Below are positions 18,554 through 28,202 of a stretch of 64,000 bases of DNA, piece by piece (within the stretch, counting starts at the first letter, position 1; the number at the start of each line of letters is the position of its first letter). The notes under the pieces are model-generated. The model did no database searches and was not told the DNA's origin. It saw nothing but the letters and a program-made list of their open reading frames with translations. The position numbers and the translations under genes are program-made. The stretch comes from a bacterium (GTDB lineage: Bacteria > UBA8248). Location of the stretch: the NCBI GenBank assembly GCA_030922375.1, contig JAVEPB010000057.1, positions 1 to 64,000 on the forward strand. The letters run 5' to 3'.

Positions 18554-21500
18554 CTAGGTTGTTTGGATATTCATTTCATCCACCAATGAATTTCCATTCC
18601 CGTCATTTCTTACTGCAATCAGACTAATCAACCCATAAACCCAAAAAAAAGCGGAAAACACGCTGTATGAAAATACATTTTCGAATAAAGCATGAACACT
18701 GAATCCAACCAGACCGATAAATGTCCAATAGGATATTGGATCCCCCCGCTTTGCTTCTTGCCATAAATAGAACAGCAAAAGGAAATGGAGCAAAAGGAAC
18801 GCCACTAACCCCACGGCTCCCCCCTCCACCAGGACTCTCAAGTATTCATTATGAGCCGGCACCGATTTAACATCTCTTCGAAAAGGGGGAATGGGGCCGG
18901 AAAAAGTTCGTTCAATCCGGGCCACTTCATCTTCGAATGTGCCAATACCCGAACCCCAAATCGGGTTTTCATACCAGGACCTCAATCCCAGGTTCAATGC
19001 GTATTTTCGTGGAACAATCGACCCGTCCGTAATTTGGATTTTTTCAAATCGCCGAGGACTTACAATTGAACCCCATACGATTAATCCGGAAATAGCAAGA
19101 ACACCCACGATTAGGGCTTTTTTCTTCTTTTCGTTTATTATGATCGAAACACCCAAAAGAAATGCCGTTAATATTCCGATGATCGCTCCCATCGATCCGA
19201 TCCAGAGAAGACAGAACCAGGCGATCGCCCCTCCCACGTAATACGCGTATCGGCTTTTCCCTCTCAACGAAGCGCCGATACCCATCATCATGCTTCCCAC
19301 CAAAATGCAGTAGGCGGCAAAATAATTCGGTTGCGCCAGTGTGGAAGCCATGTATTCAGGCGTTTTTTGCTCAATGCCGAATCGAATCAACATGGGGACA
19401 TTGATATCCGTAAATACGGCAAATCCCCTCTGGACAACCCAAAGGCCGATAACCGTTGCGCCGGCAATAGCCATAATCGTCACCAGCTCCCGGGTTGATT
19501 CTTTATTTCTAAATAATTCGTCAACCGCAATAAATAAAAGGAAGGGAATGATAACTTCTGCAATTGCCCAAATGCTTCCGATGGATGCGTTCCCGAAAAC
19601 AACTGAGATGAGTGAAACGGCCAGAAAGGCAATCCATGCCGAAAGCAGAGGGGGCTTAATCGATCGCCCTCTTTCCCTGCTCAGGATCCAAATCAGGAGC
19701 ATAGCGGCCATTGTAAGTTTGGCTACAGAAATGGAACGGCCCCCGCTTACAGCCATTTCGACGGTCAAAAGCGGTAAAATTCCCATTCCAAGAGAAAATC
19801 CGGCCGAAGGATTAACCAATCCGATGATCAAACATACAAACGGAGGCAATAACAACGCGGTCAAAATCAATTCATACTGAAGCGTCATTATAACGAAGAA
19901 CTGTATTCCCAAAAAAGCATACAGAATTCCCAACAGGTAATTTTGCTGGGTGATCTTAGCGACAAGCGCATCGACCCAATGCCCGCGTTCGTACTCCGCA
20001 ACTCCCGCCAGGTCATCAATATATAGAAGCGGCCAAAACGACCTGAAAGACAGATAATGGGCCGTTTTTTGATATCCCCACCCCGGCAGACTCTTGGTTA
20101 AATAAATTGCTCCCGGAATCAACAACCCCCAGCCGAATTGCATTCTATGCCGGTACCCTGTGCCCACGTTTCCTTCGATAAGGCTATATACGGCAACCGA
20201 AAAAACCATATATAAAAGCATAAACCGCACCTGGCTCGGATTGGAGCGCAGCAACAGCGGAACCGATATCAATCCGAAAATCAGGAATCCGTATAAAAAC
20301 ATATTCTCGGCCACTGTGACTTTTAGGAATAATGACCTTGACTGCCAGGGAAACGGAGAAAGCAAAAACGATAATATTCGAAGGGGATATCTGAGCAAAA
20401 ATTCCCTCATGTTTTTATCGGACACGATGGAAAATTCGAGGATCGTACCCCGCTCTCCCCCGTCATCGAATCTATATCCGGTCAAAACGCCGTCCCTCAC
20501 TTCCGCGCCGAATATTTTTTGCTCCTTGGCAGGTGCTCCGGAATCCTTTCCCTTGGCGACGGGACGTGGACCAGACCTGGGTCCCATGACCCCGGGTGCA
20601 GTTTCCCCGATCCCAGGCGCGCCTTCTCTGACCTTGGGCGCGCCTTCTCTGACCTTGGGCGGCACGGCATATTTTTTGCTCTTCGATTGGGCAATTATTT
20701 TAACTTCTCTGGACACGGGGACAAGATTGGCGAACGATACGCGCAAGGCGTTGAATTGGGCATACCCGGTGTCGCTGTATTGTCGCACCAGATCCAGGCC
20801 GTTTAAACTATGGCAATCCACGACGAGAAACGCCGTAAACGCGAGAGCGCCAAGCCCGCGAATGCAATACCGGGAAGACGCCGGTTTTTGGAGGTCCCAT
20901 CCGAAAGTGGCCAGAGGAGCAACAATTAACGCCATTAACACGATGATCATTTGGTGGGGCCTGAAAAAACACAATAAAATCGTGAAAAGCGCCACGCCGG
21001 CCGCCAACGACAATGAACCCGGCTCCCCTTTTTCAAGGCGAACCATCCACAATAGGATTGTCGAAAGGATAAGAAAGATTATCGGATCGCGTAATGGTTG
21101 ACTGGTTACAAATACCACGGATGGGAGGATCGCCCAGACGCCGCTAACGAGAGCGGCCGCCCTATCTCCGCCCACCAGTTCCGTAACTTTGTAAATGTTC
21201 CGGACGGTCAGTACGCCGGTCAGAACGCCGAGAACGCCCAGCAACAAAGGCACATACCCAAAAACGACGAATATTCTGGAAATCATCCAGACGAAATTCC
21301 AAACCGACTCCGAAGGCTCCTCAATCTCAAACCCGCGAGAGAGCCGCCAGGCCTTGTATTCGTAGCTCATACTGTCCATTTGATATTTTTCCGGGACCAG
21401 TTCCGTTAAACTCAGTACGAGTGCGGAGGCTACTCTCAAGAGGAATGCGACGATGAGAATTCCGTAAAATATTTTTTTGGAGGAAGAAATATTGTTACTG

Positions 21501-21568
21501 AATTGGAAGCCCAGATAGCCCAAAACCGAGGCGATAAGCAAAACCGTCCACATAACATCAACAATCAC
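18554..21568 (-). CDS. Fused GT-C-like and O-antigen ligase/polymerase-like membrane protein
   Basis: This 1004-residue protein has many membrane helices in two halves. The first half (to about residue 480) resembles GT39/PMT-type proteins, with an early YQMDSMSYEYKAWRL loop. Between about residues 285 and 370 is a hydrophilic insert with tandem KVREGAP units. The second half (about 500-1000) has the Wzy_C/O-antigen ligase layout, including the large loop with PAHNEYLRVLVEGGAVGL, matching the conserved HN..L....E.G motif of WaaL/Wzy proteins. It probably polymerises or ligates the glycan made by the cluster. The start is GTG, with an alternative ATG five codons in. Fusion of the two halves is unusual. 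Confidence 0.75.
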   Translation of the reverse strand: MIVDVMWTVLLIASVLGYLGFQFSNNISSSKKIFYGILIVAFLLRVASALVLSLTELVPEKYQMDSMSYEYKAWRLSRGFEIEEPSESVWNFVWMISRIFVVFGYVPLLLGVLGVLTGVLTVRNIYKVTELVGGDRAAALVSGVWAILPSVVFVTSQPLRDPIIFLILSTILLWMVRLEKGEPGSLSLAAGVALFTILLCFFRPHQMIIVLMALIVAPLATFGWDLQKPASSRYCIRGLGALAFTAFLVVDCHSLNGLDLVRQYSDTGYAQFNALRVSFANLVPVSREVKIIAQSKSKKYAVPPKVREGAPKVREGAPGIGETAPGVMGPRSGPRPVAKGKDSGAPAKEQKIFGAEVRDGVLTGYRFDDGGERGTILEFSIVSDKNMREFLLRYPLRILSFLLSPFPWQSRSLFLKVTVAENMFLYGFLIFGLISVPLLLRSNPSQVRFMLLYMVFSVAVYSLIEGNVGTGYRHRMQFGWGLLIPGAIYLTKSLPGWGYQKTAHYLSFRSFWPLLYIDDLAGVAEYERGHWVDALVAKITQQNYLLGILYAFLGIQFFVIMTLQYELILTALLLPPFVCLIIGLVNPSAGFSLGMGILPLLTVEMAVSGGRSISVAKLTMAAMLLIWILSRERGRSIKPPLLSAWIAFLAVSLISVVFGNASIGSIWAIAEVIIPFLLFIAVDELFRNKESTRELVTIMAIAGATVIGLWVVQRGFAVFTDINVPMLIRFGIEQKTPEYMASTLAQPNYFAAYCILVGSMMMGIGASLRGKSRYAYYVGGAIAWFCLLWIGSMGAIIGILTAFLLGVSIIINEKKKKALIVGVLAISGLIVWGSIVSPRRFEKIQITDGSIVPRKYALNLGLRSWYENPIWGSGIGTFEDEVARIERTFSGPIPPFRRDVKSVPAHNEYLRVLVEGGAVGLVAFLLLHFLLLFYLWQEAKRGDPISYWTFIGLVGFSVHALFENVFSYSVFSAFFWVYGLISLIAVRNDGNGNSLVDEMNIQTT
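20616..20657 (-). repeat. Tandem 21-base repeat inside the ligase-like gene
   Basis: Two exact 21-base copies (20616-20636 and 20637-20657) encode KVREGAP units in a hydrophilic loop. Copy number could vary by slippage without breaking the frame. Confidence 0.85.
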
Positions 21569-21584
21569 TTAAAACGACCTCTCG

Positions 21585-21690
21585 GAATAAACCTAGCGGC
21601 TGAAATTGCACGGGGCATACAGGAAAGAAATTCACCTGGCCCTTTTTTGAATCGAAATTTGTTTCGGAGATTTCTAACCGGAAATTCCGG
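21585..21690. repeat. Intergenic repeat, copy A
   Basis: About 105 bases match copy B at 22831-22935 without large gaps, at roughly 70% identity by eye. Shared blocks include AAACCT, GCG(G/A)CTGAAATT, ACAGG, GAAATTCA and TTTCTAACCGG/TTTTTAACCGG. It lies in the gap between the ligase-like gene and the transglutaminase gene, so the two copies bracket the transglutaminase gene in the same orientation. Confidence 0.6.
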
Positions 21691-21802
21691 ATTTCAAGAT
21701 TAATATGAAACACACCTCTTCCGCTCACTTGCTAGATCGGGGCTGTCCTATAAATTTCGCTCGCCCGTATTGCTGGTTTCGCTCCGAATTCATAACTAAA
21801 CA

Positions 21803-22741
21803 TTAAGAAGTCCGCCGATAAATAGAGATTAACATTACGCCCATACAAACCAAAATAAACCCGGGGAGCAGAATCAGCGTGATGGGACGGAGAATGCGCT
21901 CCTGTCTTCCCAACCGGGGAGTCTGATTATCAGCAAAGTGCACAAATTGAAGTTTCTTTCCGAAAAAAGGAATGCCATATTCTTTAAAGTCAGTTCTGTT
22001 AACAACCGAAATATTAGCAAATCTCTCTAAAATGACACCAAAGTTATTAGGCTGGGTGGTGGATCCGTTGCGAACCATTTTGAGTTTGCCCCTTTTTCTG
22101 GGATCCCGGTATGATAAATGGCCTTCTAAAGCTGAGACGGGCTTTCCGTCAAGGTAATACAACGCATTTAGCAGAACATCCACCGCAATCCACTTCCCCA
22201 ATTCATCGACCCAAACCTCCGAAATGTAGTGGCCTTGCCAATCCTTGGACTGAAGATGAACGACTCGCGCGGGGATACCGACACTCAATGCCGATCCCAC
22301 AAAAAAAGTGACAAAGGCGTCGCAAATGCCGCCCCCGCGTTCTTGCTTGCGGAGAGAAATGGTCTTTTCGTAGTCGAACATCCCGTATCCGCTCAAGTAG
22401 GATTCGTAGCGAAATTGATCACGCACCCACTGGCGCAACCGAACAACTTCCTCTACTTGCACAAACTTCCCGGGATTAAGTTTTTCAGGAACAATTTTCC
22501 TGTAGTTCCGGAGGGAGGGATAATTTTCCTTTACCAAATAATGTAAAATTCCCCCAGGAGACCGAAACCACCCGTCGGGGCTTTGGCGTGGATTCCAGTA
22601 CAGGTCTTCCCGGCGCTCGGTATTCACCACATCGATGCGGCTATAAGGGAGATATTTCAAGTACCAAAGACCGCCGGCCTCAATTGACACAAGAACCGAA
22701 AGAAAAATCAACCACTTTCGACTTTTCCTAAACAAATACAT
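21803..22741 (-). CDS. Membrane-anchored transglutaminase-like protein
   Basis: The 312-residue protein has an N-terminal transmembrane helix (about residues 10-28), a transglutaminase/protease-like core and a second hydrophobic segment near the C terminus. The catalytic triad is readable as Cys140 (ERGGGICDAF), His171 (WQGHYISEVW) and Asp188 (WIAVDVL). Bacterial members act as proteases, amidases or crosslinkers in the periplasm. The ATG at 22741 was chosen over a TTG four codons upstream. The gene lies between two copies of an intergenic repeat. Its role in the glycan locus is not clear. Confidence 0.75.
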   Translation of the reverse strand: MYLFRKSRKWLIFLSVLVSIEAGGLWYLKYLPYSRIDVVNTERREDLYWNPRQSPDGWFRSPGGILHYLVKENYPSLRNYRKIVPEKLNPGKFVQVEEVVRLRQWVRDQFRYESYLSGYGMFDYEKTISLRKQERGGGICDAFVTFFVGSALSVGIPARVVHLQSKDWQGHYISEVWVDELGKWIAVDVLLNALYYLDGKPVSALEGHLSYRDPRKRGKLKMVRNGSTTQPNNFGVILERFANISVVNRTDFKEYGIPFFGKKLQFVHFADNQTPRLGRQERILRPITLILLPGFILVCMGVMLISIYRRTS

Positions 22742-22830
22742 GCATTTTCTCAATCATTAACTACACAAGAAAGAACAACTTTAATTTTGAAAGATGTGGT
22801 AGCACTCTCACATAAAATGCCACCTCTTAG

Positions 22831-22935
22831 AAAAAAACCTCGCGACTGAAATTATATCGAGCAGACAGGTGAGAAATTCAAGCTGTCCTTTTCAAACCGA
22901 TATTTGATTCGGGGATTTTTAACCGGGGCCTCCGT
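22831..22935. repeat. Intergenic repeat, copy B
   Basis: This is the partner of the repeat at 21585-21690, in direct orientation. It lies upstream of the transglutaminase gene and just downstream of the GT4 gene that ends at 22952. It may be a duplicated intergenic element or the scar of a recombination that placed the transglutaminase gene here. Confidence 0.6.
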
Positions 22936-22951
22936 ATCAGCAGTTTTCCAT

Positions 22952-24076
22952 TCACCCTTCGGCATAAATTCGCTCATATTCGGTGACCACGGCGGGAAGA
23001 TTAAACAAATCGCCGACACGCCGGCGCGCCGCCTCCCCTAATTTTCTCCGGCCTTCCGCTCCCATCACGACAAATTCCCCCATGGCCTCTGCAAGGGCTG
23101 CCGGGTCACCCGGACTCATGATTCGCCCGGTTTCTCCGACGATATGTTTTGAATCGCCGACATCCGTCGCCACACATGGCACCCCGCAGGCCATCCCTTC
23201 CCCGATGACATTTGAAAATCCCTCTCCAAACACCGAGGGGAGACAAAGGAAATCGAAACCCGGCATGAGCGCCGGGATGTCCCCCCGCTCCCCGAGCAGG
23301 TGGAACCGCCCTTCCAGGCTTAGGTGCTCTATATTCCTTCTCAACTCGGCGTTCTCCAGCGTCACCCCTTTACCGGCGAGTACGAAGTGGACCTCCGGAT
23401 ATTTTTTGCCGACAAGACCTGCGGATTGGAGAAATCCGGCATGACCCTTCATCGGATCATACCGCGCAATCATTCCGGCTAAGACCGAATCTGGAGGCAC
23501 CCCCAATTCACCGCACAGCTTCGATTTCGCTCCCTCGTCCGGCCGAAATTCCTCTAAATCGAATCCATTGAATATCACCCGCCAACTTTTCGGAGAGTAT
23601 CCGCGGAGGATATGCTGCTCCCGCCCGGCCTCGGAATTGACGATCACCATTTCGGGGAGCGAAGAGAGGCGGGCCAAAATCGGCACAAGCCATGAAGATA
23701 AGCGCGAATAATGGGTCATTTCCATATCCGAGCATCGGACGTTCCAAAATATCCGCCGGACGCCGGCGAGCTTGCCCGCTATCAAGCCGAACAGATCCGC
23801 ATGATAGAGCCAGGTTTGCAGAACATCGGGCTTTTCTTTCTTTAGTATCCGGACAAAGCGAATGAGCGAGCGAAGCGAGGGGCGGCCCCGCTTCATCCCG
23901 AGCGTGAAAAGGGGAATCCCCGCCTCCTTGATGCACTTCCCCAGGGAATCCTCACCCGTCATGGAAACGACCGAATGCGATACCTTCCTCCGGTCAGAGG
24001 CGGAAACCAGCTTCACCAACATCCACTCGGCGCCTCCGGTTTCAAGTTCGGTAATAACGTGGAAAACTTTTTTCAT
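22952..24076 (-). CDS. GT4 family glycosyltransferase
   Basis: The 374-residue protein has the GT-B architecture of GT4 retaining transferases. The N terminus reads VITELETGGAEWMLVKL, with the typical glycine-rich acceptor loop. The C-terminal donor domain contains SVFGEGFSNVIGEGMACG, the E-x7-E signature, and VPCVATDVGD. It adds a sugar from a nucleotide donor to a lipid-linked glycan at the inner membrane. The ATG at 24076 overlaps the stop of the preceding GT4 gene by one base (TGATG), so the two are translationally coupled. It closely resembles that neighbour and may be a duplicate. Confidence 0.88.
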   Translation of the reverse strand: MKKVFHVITELETGGAEWMLVKLVSASDRRKVSHSVVSMTGEDSLGKCIKEAGIPLFTLGMKRGRPSLRSLIRFVRILKKEKPDVLQTWLYHADLFGLIAGKLAGVRRIFWNVRCSDMEMTHYSRLSSWLVPILARLSSLPEMVIVNSEAGREQHILRGYSPKSWRVIFNGFDLEEFRPDEGAKSKLCGELGVPPDSVLAGMIARYDPMKGHAGFLQSAGLVGKKYPEVHFVLAGKGVTLENAELRRNIEHLSLEGRFHLLGERGDIPALMPGFDFLCLPSVFGEGFSNVIGEGMACGVPCVATDVGDSKHIVGETGRIMSPGDPAALAEAMGEFVVMGAEGRRKLGEAARRRVGDLFNLPAVVTEYERIYAEG

Positions 24077-25197
24077 CAAAGAGCGCTCAGTGCGCGATGC
24101 GTAGTCTCTATCAGGCGGTGGCGGCTGAATCGGCCGACAATTCTCTCCCGCACTTTCGTGGACAATTCCTGACCATTTTTTTCAATCGCGCCTATCAAGG
24201 TGCAAAGACCCTCTGCCAGGGCCTCGGAGTCTCCCGGCGGAACCACAACGCCTGTATCGCCTACAATGCGGGCGGAATCCCCCACATCCGTCACCACGCA
24301 CGGAACCCCGCAGGCCATCGCCTCGGCTACCGCATTCGAAAACCCCTCCCCAAATACGGACGCCGAGCACGCCACATCGAAGGCGTTATATACATCGTTC
24401 ATATCGTTTCGGGAGCCGCTCCAGACGACGCGATCATTCAGGCCCAGTTCACACGAGAGTTTAACGAGAGATTCCCGGAATACGCCTGACCCCTCTCCCA
24501 CACATACAAAAACCAGATCACTTTTCTTTTGTGCCGCCTGGGCCGCCGCGCGAAGAAAAGTCTCATGCCCCTTCATCGGGTCCAGCCTTCCCACGAGCCC
24601 AACCAACCGTGCCCCGGGGTCCAATCCCCAGGCCGCTCTCGCGGCGCTCCCTCCGGCCCGATCGGGCTGAAATCGCTCCGTGTCGATGCCGTTTGGAATA
24701 AACGTAATTTTCTCTTTTGAGAATCCACCCGTTTCAAGGCAGACGCGTCCCGCCTCGGAATTAACAATGATCGCGTCGGCCCTTCCGCTCATCAAAGACT
24801 CAAGCCGGTAGCTCAGGCGGGAGAGCCAGTCGTAATGAGACAATTCCATATTCGAGGCGCGAATCCCCCAAACAATCCTGGTGGATGGAATGAAGAATTT
24901 GATAAGACCCGTCAATATATTGGGGACGGTCAGATAGCTATGGAGGATTTGCGGATTCTCTCGGCGCACGAACCCGATCAACCGCCACAGAAAACCGATT
25001 ACATCCCATCGGCCTTTTTTCTCGAGATTGAAAACAGGTACATCCGCCGCCCGAAGCTCCTCCTCGAGTTCGTTTCCGGGATAAAACACCGCAACGACGA
25101 CCGAGACACCGCCGTCTTTCAATCCCTTCGCCAACTCGACAACCTGACGCTCGGCACCTCCATAGGAAAGCTGCTGCACCAGAAAAACAATCTTCAT
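24076..25197 (-). CDS. GT4 family glycosyltransferase
   Basis: The 373-residue protein starts with MKIVFLVQQLSYGGAERQ, a standard GT4 acceptor domain. Its donor domain carries SVFGEGFSNAVAEAMACG (E-x7-E) and VPCVVTDVGD. The frame is open to 25383, but the ATG at 25197 begins the conserved first strand, so the longer start is rejected. It is very similar to the downstream GT4 protein in these motifs and in IRASNMELSHYDWLSRL versus VRCSDMEMTHYSRLSSWL, which suggests tandem duplication followed by change of specificity. Sugar and linkage are unknown. Confidence 0.88.
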   Translation of the reverse strand: MKIVFLVQQLSYGGAERQVVELAKGLKDGGVSVVVAVFYPGNELEEELRAADVPVFNLEKKGRWDVIGFLWRLIGFVRRENPQILHSYLTVPNILTGLIKFFIPSTRIVWGIRASNMELSHYDWLSRLSYRLESLMSGRADAIIVNSEAGRVCLETGGFSKEKITFIPNGIDTERFQPDRAGGSAARAAWGLDPGARLVGLVGRLDPMKGHETFLRAAAQAAQKKSDLVFVCVGEGSGVFRESLVKLSCELGLNDRVVWSGSRNDMNDVYNAFDVACSASVFGEGFSNAVAEAMACGVPCVVTDVGDSARIVGDTGVVVPPGDSEALAEGLCTLIGAIEKNGQELSTKVRERIVGRFSRHRLIETTHRALSAL

Positions 25198-25258
25198 CGC
25201 ACCGAAACCGTTATGCGGCCCACTGGCTCCGCCGGACGGCTTTTTGGTCAAATTTTCT

Positions 25259-27229
25259 TCAGGCCGCAACCGGTGTCCTCGCCTCCCGCCACGCCTGAAA
25301 CATGAGAACGCACCATAGTTGATGATGCCAATTGCGCCTGCCGGAAAGATGCTCCGCCCATTTTGTCCGGACCTCTTCGACACCGAAAAAACCTTCCCGG
25401 CTCAACCGGTCTTGGGCTAAAAGGCTCTCGGCCCAATCCCGCAGATCGCCGCGGAGCCAGCTATCGATCGGCACCCCGAATCCCATTTTCGGACGTTCGA
25501 TCAGTTCCCGAGGCACATGCCGGTATAAAACCTCGCGCAGTATCCATTTGCTGCCGCCCTTTCGAATTTTCATTTTCGCAGGCAGTCGAGCGGCGAATTC
25601 AAATACCCTGTGGTCCAGCAGGGGAATTCGAGACTCCAGGCTCACCCTCATACTCGCCCGATCTACTTTCACGAGGATATCGTCGGGCAAATAAACCAGC
25701 GCATCGAGCAGCATCATCCGGAGCCTGAAATCGCCATCCCCGGGCCAGAGGACGGAATTGCTCAATATCGTCTCCGGCTCCTCTCCCCCTAGGACCACCG
25801 CCCCGGGCGATTTCCAGTGCGACACCAGCCGCAGGTACATCTCCTCACGCCCCGAGGCCGATAGGATTCCGGCTATCTTGTGAACCTTGTCCCCCACCTG
25901 TTGATACCGCATTCGGCTCGGCAAAATCGGGGCAAGGGCGGAGGCCACCCTATCCCAAGCCTGGACCGAAAGACCCGTCATCGCCGCGGTTCCGGCGCTC
26001 CGCAACGGCCTCGCGACCCGGTTAAGAATGCGGCCGAAAAAATCTCCCCAAAGGTAGCGGTTATAGCCACCGAAAAGTTCGTCGCCGCCGTCGCCCGACA
26101 AACTTACGGTTACATCTTCCCGGGCCAAGCGGGCGATAAGAAACGTCGGAATCTGGGAAGAGTCCGCAAATGGCTCATCGTAAATATGCGGGAGGTCCGG
26201 AACGACATCCAGGGCATCCTGCTCGGTGACGTAAAGCTCGGTGTGATCGGTGCCCAAATGCGCGGCCACGGCTTTCGCGCTCTCGGCCTCGTTAAATCGA
26301 TCTTCGTTAAATCCGATCGAAAAAGTCTTCACCGGACGCGGCCGGATGCTTTGCATCAGGGCGACCACTGCGGAGGAATCCACCCCACCGGACAAAAAAG
26401 CGCCCACCGGGACATCCGAGACCAGACACTTCTCGACGGCATCCAGAAGCAATCGCTCCAGCTCGTCCACGGCTTCGGCTTCGGAACCGGAAAACAAATC
26501 CTGGCCCCCGGCTCGAAACGCATCGGCGGCCGACCAGTAAGGTGTTGGCTCCGGCAATTCGAACGGACCCCGCCGGGCGCAGGAAATACTCAAATACGTA
26601 GCCGGAGGAAGCTTGGATACGCCCTCGTAAATCGTATGAGGGGCCGGGATAAAACCATGGCGCATCAACAAGGTCAGCCCGGCGCGGGAGATTTCCGCGC
26701 GGAAGGCGGGATGCGCCTCGACCGCTTTTAACTCGGAAGCGAAAAAAAGAACTCCGCCCGCCCATCCGAAATAGAGCGGCTTTTGGCCCAGGCGATCCCT
26801 GGCCAGCGAGAGCGTTCGCTCTTCCCTATCCCAGAGGGCCAGGGCAAACATACCGTTCGAGCGCTCGAGAGTCCGCTCGAGCCCCCAATGCGCGATTCCG
26901 GCCAGAAAGACCTCCGTATCGGAACTCCCCCGGAAGCGGACGCCGGTCTCTTTTCGAAGCTCATCCGCCAGATCACGATAGTTATAAATTTCGCCGTTAT
27001 ACGCGATGACGTAGCGGCCACAGCTTGAAACCATCGGCTGGTGACCCTCGGCACTCAAATCGATGACCGAGAGTCTCCGGTGGCCGAGGGCTATCCCGGC
27101 TTCCGCATCGGTCCACTCCCCCTCATCGTCCGGACCCCGGTGGCGAAGGGTGTTTGCCGAGCGGTGAACAACCTGGGCAATATTCTCCATGGAGCCGGAG
27201 GAGTCGTAAAAACCGATAAAACCGCACAT
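25259..27229 (-). CDS. asnB: Asparagine synthase (glutamine-hydrolysing) type amidotransferase
   Basis: The 656-residue protein has both AsnB domains. Cys2 (MCGFIGFY) is the glutaminase nucleophile, with RGPDDEG and [11 protein letters not shown] typical of the N-terminal domain. The synthetase domain has the ATP pyrophosphatase loop [10 protein letters not shown] (residues 279-287). In polysaccharide loci such proteins often convert sugar carboxylates to amides rather than making asparagine. It lies between GT4 and methyltransferase genes with short gaps. The length is normal for AsnB. This is one of three asparagine-synthase-type proteins in the window. Confidence 0.88.
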   Translation of the reverse strand: MCGFIGFYDSSGSMENIAQVVHRSANTLRHRGPDDEGEWTDAEAGIALGHRRLSVIDLSAEGHQPMVSSCGRYVIAYNGEIYNYRDLADELRKETGVRFRGSSDTEVFLAGIAHWGLERTLERSNGMFALALWDREERTLSLARDRLGQKPLYFGWAGGVLFFASELKAVEAHPAFRAEISRAGLTLLMRHGFIPAPHTIYEGVSKLPPATYLSISCARRGPFELPEPTPYWSAADAFRAGGQDLFSGSEAEAVDELERLLLDAVEKCLVSDVPVGAFLSGGVDSSAVVALMQSIRPRPVKTFSIGFNEDRFNEAESAKAVAAHLGTDHTELYVTEQDALDVVPDLPHIYDEPFADSSQIPTFLIARLAREDVTVSLSGDGGDELFGGYNRYLWGDFFGRILNRVARPLRSAGTAAMTGLSVQAWDRVASALAPILPSRMRYQQVGDKVHKIAGILSASGREEMYLRLVSHWKSPGAVVLGGEEPETILSNSVLWPGDGDFRLRMMLLDALVYLPDDILVKVDRASMRVSLESRIPLLDHRVFEFAARLPAKMKIRKGGSKWILREVLYRHVPRELIERPKMGFGVPIDSWLRGDLRDWAESLLAQDRLSREGFFGVEEVRTKWAEHLSGRRNWHHQLWCVLMFQAWREARTPVAA

Positions 27230-27323
27230 TTTCAGGCACCTAAATTAAATGAAATAACTCGGATTCAACTACAAGGGCTGGCGCTCGCCGATTCGCCGCT
27301 TGGAAGCACAAAAGTCATGGCCG

Positions 27324-28202
27324 CTACCCGGACACCGGCCCCGCGATGAGGGCTGTCTTGAGGAACAATTCTTCCGCCGTGTACCGCTCCGTCCAATAAG
27401 GAATGGGCGTCTCATCGTAAAACTCCGGGAACGGACAATACGGAACCAACACCGCCTCGAACCCGGCCTCCTTGAAGATGCGTAAAACGTCTTTCCCGCG
27501 CGCGAGATTGACCAGGCGGCCATGTTTGGCAATGCGCTCTTCCGGCGTGACCGTATAAAGCCCCTTAAACGGACTTTTTGTCCCCTGATGATTGCCAAAA
27601 TCAACGAGATGAAGAAAACGCCCACCCGGCGCCGTCAGCTCATGCAGGCGGATAACCGTTTCTTCGAGCGGAAAAACGTGTTCAAAACACGAGTTGGACA
27701 AAGCCAGATCAAATTTCCTCTCCAGATTACTATCGAGCAACACCTCGCGAACGATGACCACTCTCTCGTCCATACGTGAAAGAAATTCCTCAAACGTCAT
27801 TCGCTGACCATACAGCGCGGTCAAATCCTTGTAGACGTTCAAAAGATATGCATCCTTGTAGGCGGGCGTCTCCAGGATTTCAGGGTTGAAATAAGGGTCG
27901 ACGCAAAAATATTCCTCACACCCCAGGAACACGCCCATTGACGCCCATCCGAGGACGGGACCGGAGCCCATCTCGATAACCCGCTTTCCCTCGAACCTGA
28001 TCGGCTCCCACGGACAATTCGCGGAAAGAATGGCCTCGTAGCGGCTCAAAAAATCATAGTGCCGCTGAGTACGCATATGCTTATGTGAGCTGAGAATATC
28101 CTCCACCTCCGGGATATCGGTTTGCCTCAAGCCGAGCTTGGCCTGAACTTTTCTTCCCCAATCCTTCGGAGGAACTTCCAAAAGCCTTTTCATCAATCTC
28201 AT
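27324..28202 (-). CDS. SAM-dependent methyltransferase
   Basis: The 292-residue protein shows a class I methyltransferase core around residues 70-190: VIEMGSGPVLGWASMGVF, then EYFCVDPYF, ALSNSCFEHVFPLEE and LTAPGGRFLHLVDFG. The chosen ATG at 28202 gives an ATGA overlap with the stop of the upstream GT4 gene, which argues for this start over a longer frame reaching 28265. It probably methylates a sugar of the glycan. No closer family name can be given. Confidence 0.75.
   Translation of the reverse strand: MRLMKRLLEVPPKDWGRKVQAKLGLRQTDIPEVEDILSSHKHMRTQRHYDFLSRYEAILSANCPWEPIRFEGKRVIEMGSGPVLGWASMGVFLGCEEYFCVDPYFNPEILETPAYKDAYLLNVYKDLTALYGQRMTFEEFLSRMDERVVIVREVLLDSNLERKFDLALSNSCFEHVFPLEETVIRLHELTAPGGRFLHLVDFGNHQGTKSPFKGLYTVTPEERIAKHGRLVNLARGKDVLRIFKEAGFEAVLVPYCPFPEFYDETPIPYWTERYTAEELFLKTALIAGPVSG

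Noticed and set aside
24076-25383. Longer start (to 25383) for the GT4 gene
   Set aside because: The added 62 residues overlap the end of the asparagine synthase gene and show no GT4 similarity; the conserved first strand begins at 25197.
25880-26731. 283-residue plus-strand frame opposite an asparagine synthase
   Set aside because: It is antisense to readable AsnB motifs and has no domain pattern.
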